DNA from: JAIRNF01 sp031551125
GTDB lineage: Bacteria; Bacteroidota; Bacteroidia; Bacteroidales; UBA932
Assembly: GCA_031551125.1 (NCBI GenBank)
Contig: JAVBOB010000009.1
Location: forward strand, 1-64,000
DNA length: 64,000 nt
Direction: 5' to 3'
The position numbers and the translations under genes are program-made. This document shows, in pieces, positions 8,270-16,342 of this stretch. Within the stretch, counting starts at the first letter, position 1; each line of letters starts with the position of its first letter. The notes below the pieces were generated by a model. That model was given only the letters and a program-made list of their open reading frames with translations, ran no database searches and was not told the origin of the DNA.

Positions 8270-10126
8270 ATGGAAGTAAAATTAAGTCAAGCAGTCAAAA
8301 TGTTTTTTGGCAATTCTTCGTTAGAAATGGTCTATTTTGAAGCAATTGCAAATTCACTGGATGCTGATGCAACTGATATTAATATTGATATTTCAGCAAA
8401 GGCATATAATAAACCAGAAACATTAGAAATAAAAATTTCTGATAACGGCGTTGGACTTACAGACGAACGGTATGGAAAATTTGCAAGACTTCTTGATGTT
8501 GATGAGGTTTCACATAAGGGATTAGGAAGACTTGTGTATTTGTGCTATTTTGAGAATGTAAAAATTTCAAGCTGTTACGAAAATAAATACTATAGGGAAT
8601 TTGAATTTAATGAGGAGTTCAAAAAGGAGAATGTAAAAATTTCAGAAGTAAAGAACAAGCAATCTGGAACATCAATTCTAATGACAGGTTATGCGTTAAC
8701 GAAATTGCACAAAAATTCTTTCATTGTTCCCTCTTATTTAAAGGGTAGAATATTGGAAGAGTTTTACTCAAGACTATTTCAGATTAAACAACAGAAAAAA
8801 AACATTAAAATCACAATATCAACAGTTATCGAAGGGAAAACTTACACGGAGAGCATTACTGATATTGATATTCCTGAATTCAAGAAAGTGTCGGTTGATT
8901 ATCATTCAACCCTTTTTGATGAATTTCACTTGTATTATTCCATAATAGAAGTAAGCCTTTCTGAAACATCATTAATTTCTGCGATTTCTGTTGATAACCG
9001 TACTTTAAAAACAGAAATTATTGCTGATGAAAATAAAATCCCTGGCTACAAGATGATTTTTTTACTTTTCTCTGATTGGTTCAAAGGGAAAGTTGATGCT
9101 TCAAGACAAAATTTAACCGTTACTTCTGATTCTGAGAAACAAACTATTCAAGAAATACAAATACGTTTTAGAAAAGAAGTCGCCTATATTATTGAAAAGG
9201 AAATTCCAACAGTAAAAAAGAGAAATAAAGAAACTAAAGATAATTTAATAAACAGATACCCTCATTTAGGCGGATACTTTAACGTTGAAAGTATAGGTTA
9301 TTCTTCAAGATCCGATATCATAAAAAAGGCACAAGAACAATTTTTTAAAGCGCAAAAAGATTTATTAGAAGCAAATTCTCTTTCCGAAGAGCAATACGAG
9401 AAGTCACTGGAATTATCTGCAAGAGCTTTAACAGAATATATACTATTTCGCCAAATAACGATTGAAAACCTCAAAAAGACAAATAATAAAAATAGTGAAG
9501 CCGAGATACATAATCTTTTTGCATCAATGGCGAAAACATTCAACAAAGAGGATACAATAGCAAATTTATACCGGAATAACGCTTGGATCCTTGATGATAA
9601 ATACATGACGTATGAAGCTGTACTGAGCAATAAAGAAATGGGCGAAGTGATTCAATTTATAGCCCAAGATGAATCTACAGAAAGAGATGATGACAGGCCC
9701 GATTTAACACTGATTTTCTCAAATAATCCTGATAAAAGTTTATCTTTTGATGTTGTTATTGTTGAGCTAAAGAAAAGAGGCATTAGTTTGGAAGAGAATC
9801 TGAAAGTTGTAACACAACTTGAGAAAAGGGCTCGGAAATTAATGCAGTACTATAAAAATAAAATTCAACGAATTTGGTTTTATGGGATTGTTGAATTTAA
9901 CGACGAGTTGGAATTGGCTTTAACCGGAGAATATAAGGAATTGTATTCAACAGGGAAAATGTATTATAGAGAGACAAAAGTCGCGATACAAAAAAATCCA
10001 GACATAATTTTACCAATAGGTGTATTCGTCTTAGATTTAGACTCTGTTGTTAATGATGCAGATTGTAGAAATTCAGCATTTCTCAATCTAATTAAAAGTA
10101 AGTTTATCGAAAATGGCACAAATTAA
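8270..10126 (+). CDS. GHKL ATPase fused to a PD-(D/E)xK-like nuclease
   Basis: A 618-aa protein. The N-terminal third is a GHKL (Hsp90/MutL/histidine-kinase) ATPase: N-box EAIANSLDADA (24-34), G1 DNGVGL (58-63), G2 KGLGRL (83-88), G3 SGT (132-134). Residues 300-405 are helical. The C-terminal part has a layout typical of PD-(D/E)xK nucleases: a Glu-bearing helix (EAEIHNLF, 410-417), NNAWILDDKY (436-445), RPD (476-478) and VELKK (498-502, with ExK at 499-501). An ATP-gated clamp joined to a nuclease is known in defence contexts, but I cannot name a characterised system with this exact protein. It is not a standard subunit of Type ISP enzymes. Function as a defence effector is inferred. Confidence 0.72.
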   Translation: MEVKLSQAVKMFFGNSSLEMVYFEAIANSLDADATDINIDISAKAYNKPETLEIKISDNGVGLTDERYGKFARLLDVDEVSHKGLGRLVYLCYFENVKISSCYENKYYREFEFNEEFKKENVKISEVKNKQSGTSILMTGYALTKLHKNSFIVPSYLKGRILEEFYSRLFQIKQQKKNIKITISTVIEGKTYTESITDIDIPEFKKVSVDYHSTLFDEFHLYYSIIEVSLSETSLISAISVDNRTLKTEIIADENKIPGYKMIFLLFSDWFKGKVDASRQNLTVTSDSEKQTIQEIQIRFRKEVAYIIEKEIPTVKKRNKETKDNLINRYPHLGGYFNVESIGYSSRSDIIKKAQEQFFKAQKDLLEANSLSEEQYEKSLELSARALTEYILFRQITIENLKKTNNKNSEAEIHNLFASMAKTFNKEDTIANLYRNNAWILDDKYMTYEAVLSNKEMGEVIQFIAQDESTERDDDRPDLTLIFSNNPDKSLSFDVVIVELKKRGISLEENLKVVTQLEKRARKLMQYYKNKIQRIWFYGIVEFNDELELALTGEYKELYSTGKMYYRETKVAIQKNPDIILPIGVFVLDLDSVVNDADCRNSAFLNLIKSKFIENGTN

Positions 10127-10165
10127 TTGGTTTGTGGAATTAAATAAGTAAAAGCACAGGAAATC

Positions 10166-11188
10166 ATGTCCAACGATAAAATCCAACCAACCAACAGCCA
10201 GTTTGTCCTGTATCAGGACGACAATGGAGTAACCAATGTAAATGTCCGTTTTGATGGGCAGGATGTTTGGCTTTCGCAACAACAAATTGCTATGCTGTTT
10301 GACACCACGCAACAGAATATAAGCTTACACATTAACAGCATTTTAGATGAGGGAGAATTACAAAAAGAAGCAACTCACAAGGATTTCTTGTTAGTTCGTC
10401 AGGAAGGCAACAGGTCGGTAAAACGACAGATTGAGCATTATAATTTGGATATGATTATAGCGATTGGTTATCGCGTGAAATCACAAGTGGCAACACGATT
10501 CCGGCAATGGGCGACACAGCGTCTGCATGAATACATCCAAAAAGGATTTACGATGGACGATGAACGTCTTAAAGGAAACGGGAACCGCTATTTTCGCGAG
10601 TTACTGCAACGAATCAGGGATATTCGTTCGAGCGAACGTAATTTGTACCAACAAGTAACCGATATTTACGCCACAGCGGTAGATTATGATCCACGAGCCG
10701 ATATTACCCGTCTGTTTTTTGCTACCGTGCAAAATAAGATGCACTATGCCGCCCATCAACATACGGCAGCGGAAGTAATCTATCAGAGAGTGGATGCAGA
10801 TAAGCCAATGGTAGGTATGACCAACTTCAAAGGGGATTACATAACCCGGGATGATGTTAAAATTGCGAAGAACTATTTGTCGGAAAAAGAATTGCAGGTC
10901 TTAAATTTATTGGTGTCCCAGTATCTTGATTTTGCCGAATTACAAGCTATTGAACAACATTCAATGACCATGCAGCAGTGGATAGGAAAATTGGACGATA
11001 TACTATCGGTCGGTAATCGTCCCCTACTTCTCAATGCAGGAACAGTTTCGCATAAACAAGCTGTTGAAAAGGCAACACGAGAGTTTGAAGAGTATCGCCG
11101 TAAAGAGATGCTGCAATACGAAAGCGATTTCGATAGGGCGATTAAAGAATTAAAATCTCAGGCTGACGATGATAACAAAACAGAGTAA
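10166..11188 (+). CDS. RhuM family protein
   Basis: A 340-aa member of the RhuM family, named after a gene in Salmonella pathogenicity island 3. The N-terminus contains a helix-turn-helix-like stretch (LSQQQIAMLFDTTQQNI, ~34-50) followed by the conserved region around VKRQIEHYNLDMIIAIGYRV and the FRQWATQRL phrase. The middle and C-terminus carry conserved RADITRLFFATVQNKMHYA and ELQVLNLLVSQYLDFAE, with a charged helical end. RhuM genes are frequent next to restriction-modification and toxin-antitoxin genes, but their molecular role is not settled. Here it is 39 nt after the GHKL gene and 54 nt before the primase-helicase, so it is part of the operon. Family call firm; role unknown. Confidence 0.85.
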   Translation: MSNDKIQPTNSQFVLYQDDNGVTNVNVRFDGQDVWLSQQQIAMLFDTTQQNISLHINSILDEGELQKEATHKDFLLVRQEGNRSVKRQIEHYNLDMIIAIGYRVKSQVATRFRQWATQRLHEYIQKGFTMDDERLKGNGNRYFRELLQRIRDIRSSERNLYQQVTDIYATAVDYDPRADITRLFFATVQNKMHYAAHQHTAAEVIYQRVDADKPMVGMTNFKGDYITRDDVKIAKNYLSEKELQVLNLLVSQYLDFAELQAIEQHSMTMQQWIGKLDDILSVGNRPLLLNAGTVSHKQAVEKATREFEEYRRKEMLQYESDFDRAIKELKSQADDDNKTE

Positions 11189-11242
11189 CTGTTAATTTGT
11201 AAATCAGTCAGTATGGGTGATAAGCGATAAGGAGTTTTTTTA

Positions 11243-13378
11243 ATGCAAATACCCCAACCTCATATAGCTGTTTATAAATCTCTTTTTCGAGGGAGGGAAG
11301 ATATATATGCTGTTCGTTGGGAAAAGGATGGGCGAAACGGATATATGCCCGCTTACAAAGTGGATTGGGACGATTACAATCGCCATAAGTCAGATGGAGG
11401 AACTTTTGCCAACTATACGAAAAAAGAATATCTGCCTTTCAATGATGCCGCACTAAAGGAACATTTCCTTGGAAAAACTACAGTCGGAATCTATCCCCTG
11501 TTGTCGGATAACACCTCATTTTTTATTGCCGCCGACTTTGATGAGGATAATTGGCAGGAATCCATACTAAAATTACACAAAGTCTGTCAGGAAATTGAAT
11601 TGCCAACTGTAATTGAACGTTCCCGTTCCGGCAACGGTGGACATTTATGGCTGTTTTTCGAGGAAAACATTCCGGCTTTTCAGAGCAGGAAGATAATGTT
11701 TGAACTCCTGTTACAGTCCGGAATAATCTCCAAGTTTGAAAAGGAACCAAGTTTTGACCGACTTTTTCCAAATCAGGACATTCATTCCGGTAAAGGTATC
11801 GGCAACTTGATTGCCATTCCGTTACAAGGATATTCATTAACACACAGAAATTCGTGTTTCCTGAATCCGGATACATTCGAACCAATAGGAGACCAATGGG
11901 CTTTTTTGACGACTATCAGGAAAATATCCAAGCAGAAGATAGATTCTCTATACTTGCAACTTTCTGGAAGAACAAAGGAAGTTTTTACATCAAAATATGC
12001 CGGTTCAAAATCTTCGTTTGAGTTAGAAATCGTTATAAACAGCGAGATATACCTGAAAAGAATACAACTGAATCAGAAGTTGATAGAATTTCTAAGGGAT
12101 AATCTGAACTTCCTGAATTCGGATTACATTGTAAAGAAACGATTGGGGAAAACAGCATATAACATAGAAAAATACTTCAAACTGATTGAAGAAACGCCGG
12201 AAGGTATTATTATTCCTCGCGGATTTGCTTCGTCGCTTGTGAAATTCTGCAATGCAGAGAATATCCCCATCAAGATTATCGACGAACGATGCAAACAGGA
12301 TGAAATTACAGTAAACTCCAAAATAGACCTGCTTCCACACCAAGAAGAAGTTTTGGAACGGGCAGAAGCTAAAGATTTTGGTGTAATTGTTTCTCCACCC
12401 GGTTCAGGAAAAACGATTATAGGATTGGAATTGATTGCTCAAAAAAAGCAACCAACCCTTATTCTTGTTCACCGGAAACAACTATTCGACCAATGGATAG
12501 AGCGCATACAAAATTTTCTTTCCATTCCTAAAAACAAGATTGGACAGATAGGAAATCAAAAAGATAAAATAGGCAAGGAGATTACAGTTGCGATGATACA
12601 ATCATTGACAAGAGGTGATTTGACTGAATTGAAAAATCGGTTTGGAATGGTGGTGGTTGATGAATGCCACCATATACCGGCTAAATCATTTAGGGAGGTC
12701 ATCACTCAATTGAATTGCTATTACCTGTATGGTTTGACAGCAACCCCGAAACGGAAGAACAATGACGAGAAACTGATTTATGTGTATATCGGCAATATTA
12801 TTTACGAGATGACCCAGAAAGAACTGCTGGAACAACAGAACAGTAAAGCCGAAATCAACATAAGAGAAACCGAATTATTTGTTCCGTTCGATTATAAAAC
12901 GGATAACTATGAAACTGTTTCCCGTGTCCTGATATACGACACCAATAGAAATAGTCTTATTTTGAATGATATAGACGAGAACATAAAACGATTCAAGTCT
13001 ATTTTGATTTTAACCGAAAGGAAATCTCATGTAGATATTCTGAATCTTTACCTGAAAGAGAAATATGAAACGATTGCCATTTCAGGGGATGATTCGGAAA
13101 GAAGCCGGAAAAGCAAACTGGAACAGATAGAACAAGGGCATTTTAGAATTATTATCTCCACAGGACAGTATTTTGGCGAGGGAATAGATATAAGTGCGTT
13201 AGAATGTTTGTTTATCGTTTATCCCTTCACATTTGAAGGTAAGTTAGTACAGTATATCGGTAGAGTACAACGTTCCGGCAAGCCTCCGGTTATTTTTGAT
13301 TATAGAGATTCCAAAATCGATTATTTTGATAAGATGTTCAAACAGCGGAACAGATACTATAATAAACTTCGGAAATAA
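11243..13378 (+). CDS. TOTE-type primase (AEP) - SF2 helicase
   Basis: A 711-aa protein. Residues 1-225 match the archaeo-eukaryotic primase domain of TOTE conflict-system proteins: an N-terminal FRGREDIYAVRW region, catalytic DxD (FFIAADFDED, Asp98/Asp100), the SxGGH motif (SGNGGH, His134), and RLFPNQD followed by GNLIAIPLQG. Residues ~350-711 are an SF2 helicase: Walker A PPGSGKT (~384-390), DECH (~472-475), TATP, and motif VI IGRVQRSGK near the end. TOTE proteins are proposed to act against invading nucleic acid by priming or unwinding it. No nuclease domain is visible in this chain, so it may rely on a partner. Last gene of the operon; no clear terminator follows. Confidence 0.82.
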   Translation: MQIPQPHIAVYKSLFRGREDIYAVRWEKDGRNGYMPAYKVDWDDYNRHKSDGGTFANYTKKEYLPFNDAALKEHFLGKTTVGIYPLLSDNTSFFIAADFDEDNWQESILKLHKVCQEIELPTVIERSRSGNGGHLWLFFEENIPAFQSRKIMFELLLQSGIISKFEKEPSFDRLFPNQDIHSGKGIGNLIAIPLQGYSLTHRNSCFLNPDTFEPIGDQWAFLTTIRKISKQKIDSLYLQLSGRTKEVFTSKYAGSKSSFELEIVINSEIYLKRIQLNQKLIEFLRDNLNFLNSDYIVKKRLGKTAYNIEKYFKLIEETPEGIIIPRGFASSLVKFCNAENIPIKIIDERCKQDEITVNSKIDLLPHQEEVLERAEAKDFGVIVSPPGSGKTIIGLELIAQKKQPTLILVHRKQLFDQWIERIQNFLSIPKNKIGQIGNQKDKIGKEITVAMIQSLTRGDLTELKNRFGMVVVDECHHIPAKSFREVITQLNCYYLYGLTATPKRKNNDEKLIYVYIGNIIYEMTQKELLEQQNSKAEINIRETELFVPFDYKTDNYETVSRVLIYDTNRNSLILNDIDENIKRFKSILILTERKSHVDILNLYLKEKYETIAISGDDSERSRKSKLEQIEQGHFRIIISTGQYFGEGIDISALECLFIVYPFTFEGKLVQYIGRVQRSGKPPVIFDYRDSKIDYFDKMFKQRNRYYNKLRK

Positions 13379-13465
13379 CAATATGCCGGATGGGTTATAC
13401 ATAATTTGAAAAATTATTCTATCCATAAGAAAAAGGAGCCAATTACATATTTCGAGAACAGTTCG

Positions 13466-13918
13466 TTACATTTTCCTCCCTCGTTTCTTTTTCTTCTTTT
13501 TCTCTTGTGACTGCTGATATAAGTAATCTGCTTCATTCGCATCGTAGCCAGATGGTTGAATATCAAACAACCCTCCGATTGTCGATGCCGCTTCGCCTGC
13601 GATGGAAATGCTATTGGACGCTACTTCAGCAATCGTATTTACCGCTGCATCAACGATGGTATTAATCATCGGCTGCGGTTCATTGTGATATTTCGGAATA
13701 AATGGAGTGCCGTTCTGCCCCTCAAGCATCTGACCAAAATGGTTGAACATGGAGCGAAAGCCAAATCCACGTCCAACCTCCGAAACCTTGAATGTTTCAC
13801 CCTTGTAGCAAAATCGGACTCCAGATATTTTTTCCTGTTTATTTTTCACAGGTTCTATTTCAATACCGTGCTTTCGCAATTCTGCCACCAATCCTGACGG
13901 GCTTTTAGCTGTAGCCAA
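13466..13918 (-). pseudogene. Relaxase C-terminal remnant
   Basis: The reading frame encodes only the tail of a relaxase. It has the conserved LVAELRKHGIEIE and ISGVRFCYKGETFKVSEVG segments (as in the full relaxase's region around RQGISIDYKYKGK and GISFKKGEHSFKG), then GGLFDIQPS and a poly-lysine end. The catalytic N-terminus with the tyrosine and His motif is missing. There is no proper start: the frame begins at a TTG and stays open further upstream without relaxase homology. It lies opposite in strand to the intact relaxase and differs clearly from it, so it is a relic of a second mobile element rather than a recent duplicate. It marks the right side of the island. Confidence 0.75.
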
Positions 13919-14014
13919 TACTCCATAAGCAATTTCTTGATAAAGAAAAACACACTGAATGAATTTCGTTTCATAACCGTAATTTTTTGTTTGTAAAATT
14001 ATGAAATCGAACCG

Positions 14015-14099
14015 ACAGTATTGCCACGCAAAATACTGTGTTTCAGTGCAAAAGAATCATTCGGGTGGAACTTTTTCGGCGGGTTTGGAAAGTCCCACC
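14015..14099. repeat. Two inverted repeats at the island edge
   Basis: Between the relaxase remnant and the tRNA-Phe terminator lie a perfect 8-bp inverted repeat, ACAGTATT/AATACTGT (14015-14022/14032-14039, 9-nt loop), and an 11-bp one with one mismatch, GGTGGAACTTT/AAAGTCCCACC (14064-14074/14089-14099). They may belong to the end of a mobile element. No second copy of either was noticed in the window. Confidence 0.35.
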
Positions 14100-14156
14100 T
14101 ATTTCATTTTTCCAGTTGCCCCAAAACGCTTTTTTTTGCTTACCAAGGGGAAATAA

Positions 14157-14189
14157 AAAACCCTGAATTCTACTGAAATTCAGGGTTTT
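14157..14189 (-). terminator. Rho-independent terminator of tRNA-Phe
   Basis: A 13-bp perfect stem AAAACCCTGAATT/AATTCAGGGTTTT (14157-14169/14177-14189, 7-nt loop). Read on the minus strand it lies 24 nt after the tRNA and is followed by a T-rich run. Confidence 0.75.
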
Positions 14190-14213
14190 ACGTAAATTTG
14201 CTTTTCTTGCTTG

Positions 14214-14286
14214 TGGTGCCACCAGGAATCGAACCGGGGACACAAGGATTTTCAGTCCTTTGCTCTACCAACTGAGCTATGGCACC
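14214..14286 (-). tRNA. tRNA-Phe (GAA)
   Basis: A 73-nt cloverleaf. The acceptor stem is GGTGCCA/TGGCACC with discriminator A; the D arm is GCTC..GAGC; the anticodon stem AAGGA/TCCTT encloses CTGAAAA, giving anticodon GAA. CCA is not encoded. The T stem CCCGG/CCTGG has a C-U mismatch in its middle pair. It has its own promoter (14303-14332) and terminator. Confidence 0.95.
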
Positions 14287-14302
14287 ATCTATTTTGAGGA
14301 TG

Positions 14303-14332
14303 CAAAGGTAATGCTTTTTTTATTCCACGCAA
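14303..14332 (-). promoter_or_regulatory. Promoter of tRNA-Phe
   Basis: On the minus strand: TTG (14332-14330), 19-nt spacer, TACCTTTG (14310-14303), then the tRNA 5' end 17 nt downstream. This fits the Bacteroidota TTG-N19-TAnnTTTG pattern. Confidence 0.7.
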
Positions 14333-14420
14333 GAGGTAGTTTAATTTTTCGGTCTCGAGTAGAGTATAAAGCCGAACTATAAGCATGGAACTTACGTTAC
14401 TTAGTTCTTAATTTCTATGT

Positions 14421-14428
14421 TACCTTTG
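14421..14428 (+). promoter_or_regulatory. -7 box of the M16 peptidase gene
   Basis: TACCTTTG ends only 8 nt before the ATG at 14437. Transcription would start about 2-5 nt before the start codon, so the mRNA would be nearly leaderless. Confidence 0.5.
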
Positions 14429-14436
14429 CGTACATA

Positions 14437-15663
14437 ATGAAGAAAAAAGTAGAAACGGCAACACTTGCCAATGGTTTGCAAATAGCCCATTTTCAAACCT
14501 CATCAGCGGTGGCTTACTGCGGCTTGACAATCAACGCCGGAAGCCGTGATGAGCTGGAAGATGAGCATGGGCTTGCCCATTTTTTAGAACACCTTCTATT
14601 CAAGGGAACCAAAAAACGTAAGGCATACCATATAAACAACCGATTAGAAAGTGTTGGTGGTGAACTAAATGCTTTTACAGGAAAGGAGGAAACGGTAATT
14701 CATGCAACAGTTCTTTCAGCTGATTTTTCTAAAACAGTAGAACTCATTGCAGATGTTTGTTTTAATTCCATTTTCCCTGAGGCTGAGCTGAAAAAAGAAA
14801 AAGAGGTAATTGCAGACGAAATCAACTCATACAAAGACTCTCCGGCCGAATCTATTTTTGATGATTTTGAAGAGCTCATCTTTGCAGGCTCTCCACTTGG
14901 TCGGAATATTCTTGGAGACAACAAAACTTTAAAGAGATTTAAGTCCGAACATCTCCATCGCTTTATAAGTCGAAATTACAGCCCTGATAGAATGGTGCTC
15001 TCCTCTGTTGGCCGGATGTCCTTTAAGCGGGTAATCTATTTGGCCGAGAAATATTTCTCCGAATACCGCAGTAAGGTGAATGGACAACATCGGCTCACAC
15101 CACCTCCCTACCAAGCATTTAAAAAAGTACAAAGCAAAGGGACACATCAAACCCACTGTATTATAGGAAATCGTTCATTTAATATAACCGATGACCGCTA
15201 TACGGCATTAGTTCTTCTTACCAATTTGCTGGGAGGGCCGCTTTCTAACTCACGGTTAAATACTCGCCTGCGTGAAAGGCTAGGACTAGCCTACTCCGTT
15301 GAAGCGTCCTGCACACCTTACTGTGATACAGGCTTGTTCAACATCTATTTTGGCACAGGGAAAGCTTCCTTGGATAGCTGTATTAATGCAACAATGGAGG
15401 AGCTCCGTAAGCTAGGTAGCGAGAAGTTGAATTCGCTACAGCTGCAAAAAGCAAAAAAACAGCTGGTTGGACAGCTGACCATCGCCAACGAAAGCGGGGA
15501 ACAGCTGATGCTAAGCATGGGCAAAAGCCTGCTTAGCCTCGGGCATATTGATACGCCCGAAGAATCGCTGGTAAAAATAGAGAACGTTAGCGCTGACGCT
15601 ATTATGGAAATAGCCAATGAGCTGTTTGCACCCGAAACATTATCAATACTAGCATTTCAATAG
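14437..15663 (+). CDS. M16 family zinc peptidase
   Basis: A 408-aa pitrilysin/insulinase-type metallopeptidase. The inverted zinc motif HxxEH is HFLEH (48-52), and the third ligand glutamate lies in the downstream helix KEKEVIADEINSYKD. The C-terminal half has the second M16 fold with RLRERLGLAYSVEA, the arginine/tyrosine substrate-binding region. It has no signal peptide, so it is probably cytoplasmic and acts on peptides, as processing-peptidase-like M16B enzymes do. The O-methyltransferase gene follows after 2 nt, so the two form an operon, probably with the Nudix and lipoprotein genes downstream. Confidence 0.9.
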   Translation: MKKKVETATLANGLQIAHFQTSSAVAYCGLTINAGSRDELEDEHGLAHFLEHLLFKGTKKRKAYHINNRLESVGGELNAFTGKEETVIHATVLSADFSKTVELIADVCFNSIFPEAELKKEKEVIADEINSYKDSPAESIFDDFEELIFAGSPLGRNILGDNKTLKRFKSEHLHRFISRNYSPDRMVLSSVGRMSFKRVIYLAEKYFSEYRSKVNGQHRLTPPPYQAFKKVQSKGTHQTHCIIGNRSFNITDDRYTALVLLTNLLGGPLSNSRLNTRLRERLGLAYSVEASCTPYCDTGLFNIYFGTGKASLDSCINATMEELRKLGSEKLNSLQLQKAKKQLVGQLTIANESGEQLMLSMGKSLLSLGHIDTPEESLVKIENVSADAIMEIANELFAPETLSILAFQ

Positions 15664-15665
15664 CC

Positions 15666-16307
15666 ATGCTGATAGTAAATAAAGAGCTGGATAGCTACAT
15701 CAAAGAGCATACATCGCCGGAGGATGATTTGATGAAAGGGCTGGTACGCACCTCTCACCTTAAGCTCATGCAACCACGCATGGTTTCCGGTCATGTACAA
15801 GGAAAATTTTTAGAGCTGATAAGCTACATGCTTCGTCCTCGTTACATTCTTGAAATAGGCACATTTGCCGGATATTCAGCCATTTGCCTAGCTAAAGGTC
15901 TGGCTGATGGAGGAGAGCTGCATACTATTGAGTGCAACGATGAGGTAGCTGAAGTGGCTGATAGCTTTATCAAAAAATCGGACTACTCCGACCGTATTTT
16001 TCTTCACGTTGGCGATGCGTTGGATATTCTTCCTTCGCTAAAAAAAAGTTTCGATCTTGTATTTATTGATGGGGACAAGCGTGAATATACCGGCTACTAC
16101 GAAAAAGTGTTCGACCTAGTGCCCTCCGGCGGTATTATTCTTGCCGATAACGTTTTATGGGATGGAAAAGTTGTAGAACCGCTAAAAGATAACGACCTTT
16201 ACACCAAAAATCTTTTGGCTTTCAACAACATGGTTCAGAACGACCCTCGTGTTGAAAACGTTTTGCTTCCCCTTCGCGATGGAATGATGGCTATCCGGAA
16301 AAAGTAG
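15666..16307 (+). CDS. O-methyltransferase (caffeoyl-CoA/catechol OMT type)
   Basis: A 213-aa class I SAM-dependent methyltransferase of the small OMT family. The SAM-binding motif I is ILEIGTFAGYSAICLA (~60-75). The acidic residue after strand 2 is in HTIECNDEVAEVA, and the metal-binding region is FDLVFIDGDKREYTGYY followed by GGIILADNVLWDG. Members of this family methylate hydroxyl groups on small aromatics with a divalent metal ion; the substrate here is unknown. It lies 2 nt after the M16 peptidase stop. Confidence 0.88.
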   Translation: MLIVNKELDSYIKEHTSPEDDLMKGLVRTSHLKLMQPRMVSGHVQGKFLELISYMLRPRYILEIGTFAGYSAICLAKGLADGGELHTIECNDEVAEVADSFIKKSDYSDRIFLHVGDALDILPSLKKSFDLVFIDGDKREYTGYYEKVFDLVPSGGIILADNVLWDGKVVEPLKDNDLYTKNLLAFNNMVQNDPRVENVLLPLRDGMMAIRKK

Positions 16308-16342
16308 AACCGGAAAAGATATTTAATACTTAAAAACGCTTT

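Noticed and set aside
14043..14243. Minus-strand open frame over the tRNA-Phe 3' end
   Set aside because: It runs through the tRNA and its terminator; not a protein gene.
14214..14286. Duplicated tRNA-Phe 3' end as an attachment site for the island
   Set aside because: I found no second copy of the tRNA 3' end in bases 1-14000, and the tRNA's own terminator lies between it and the island. The left end may be outside the window.
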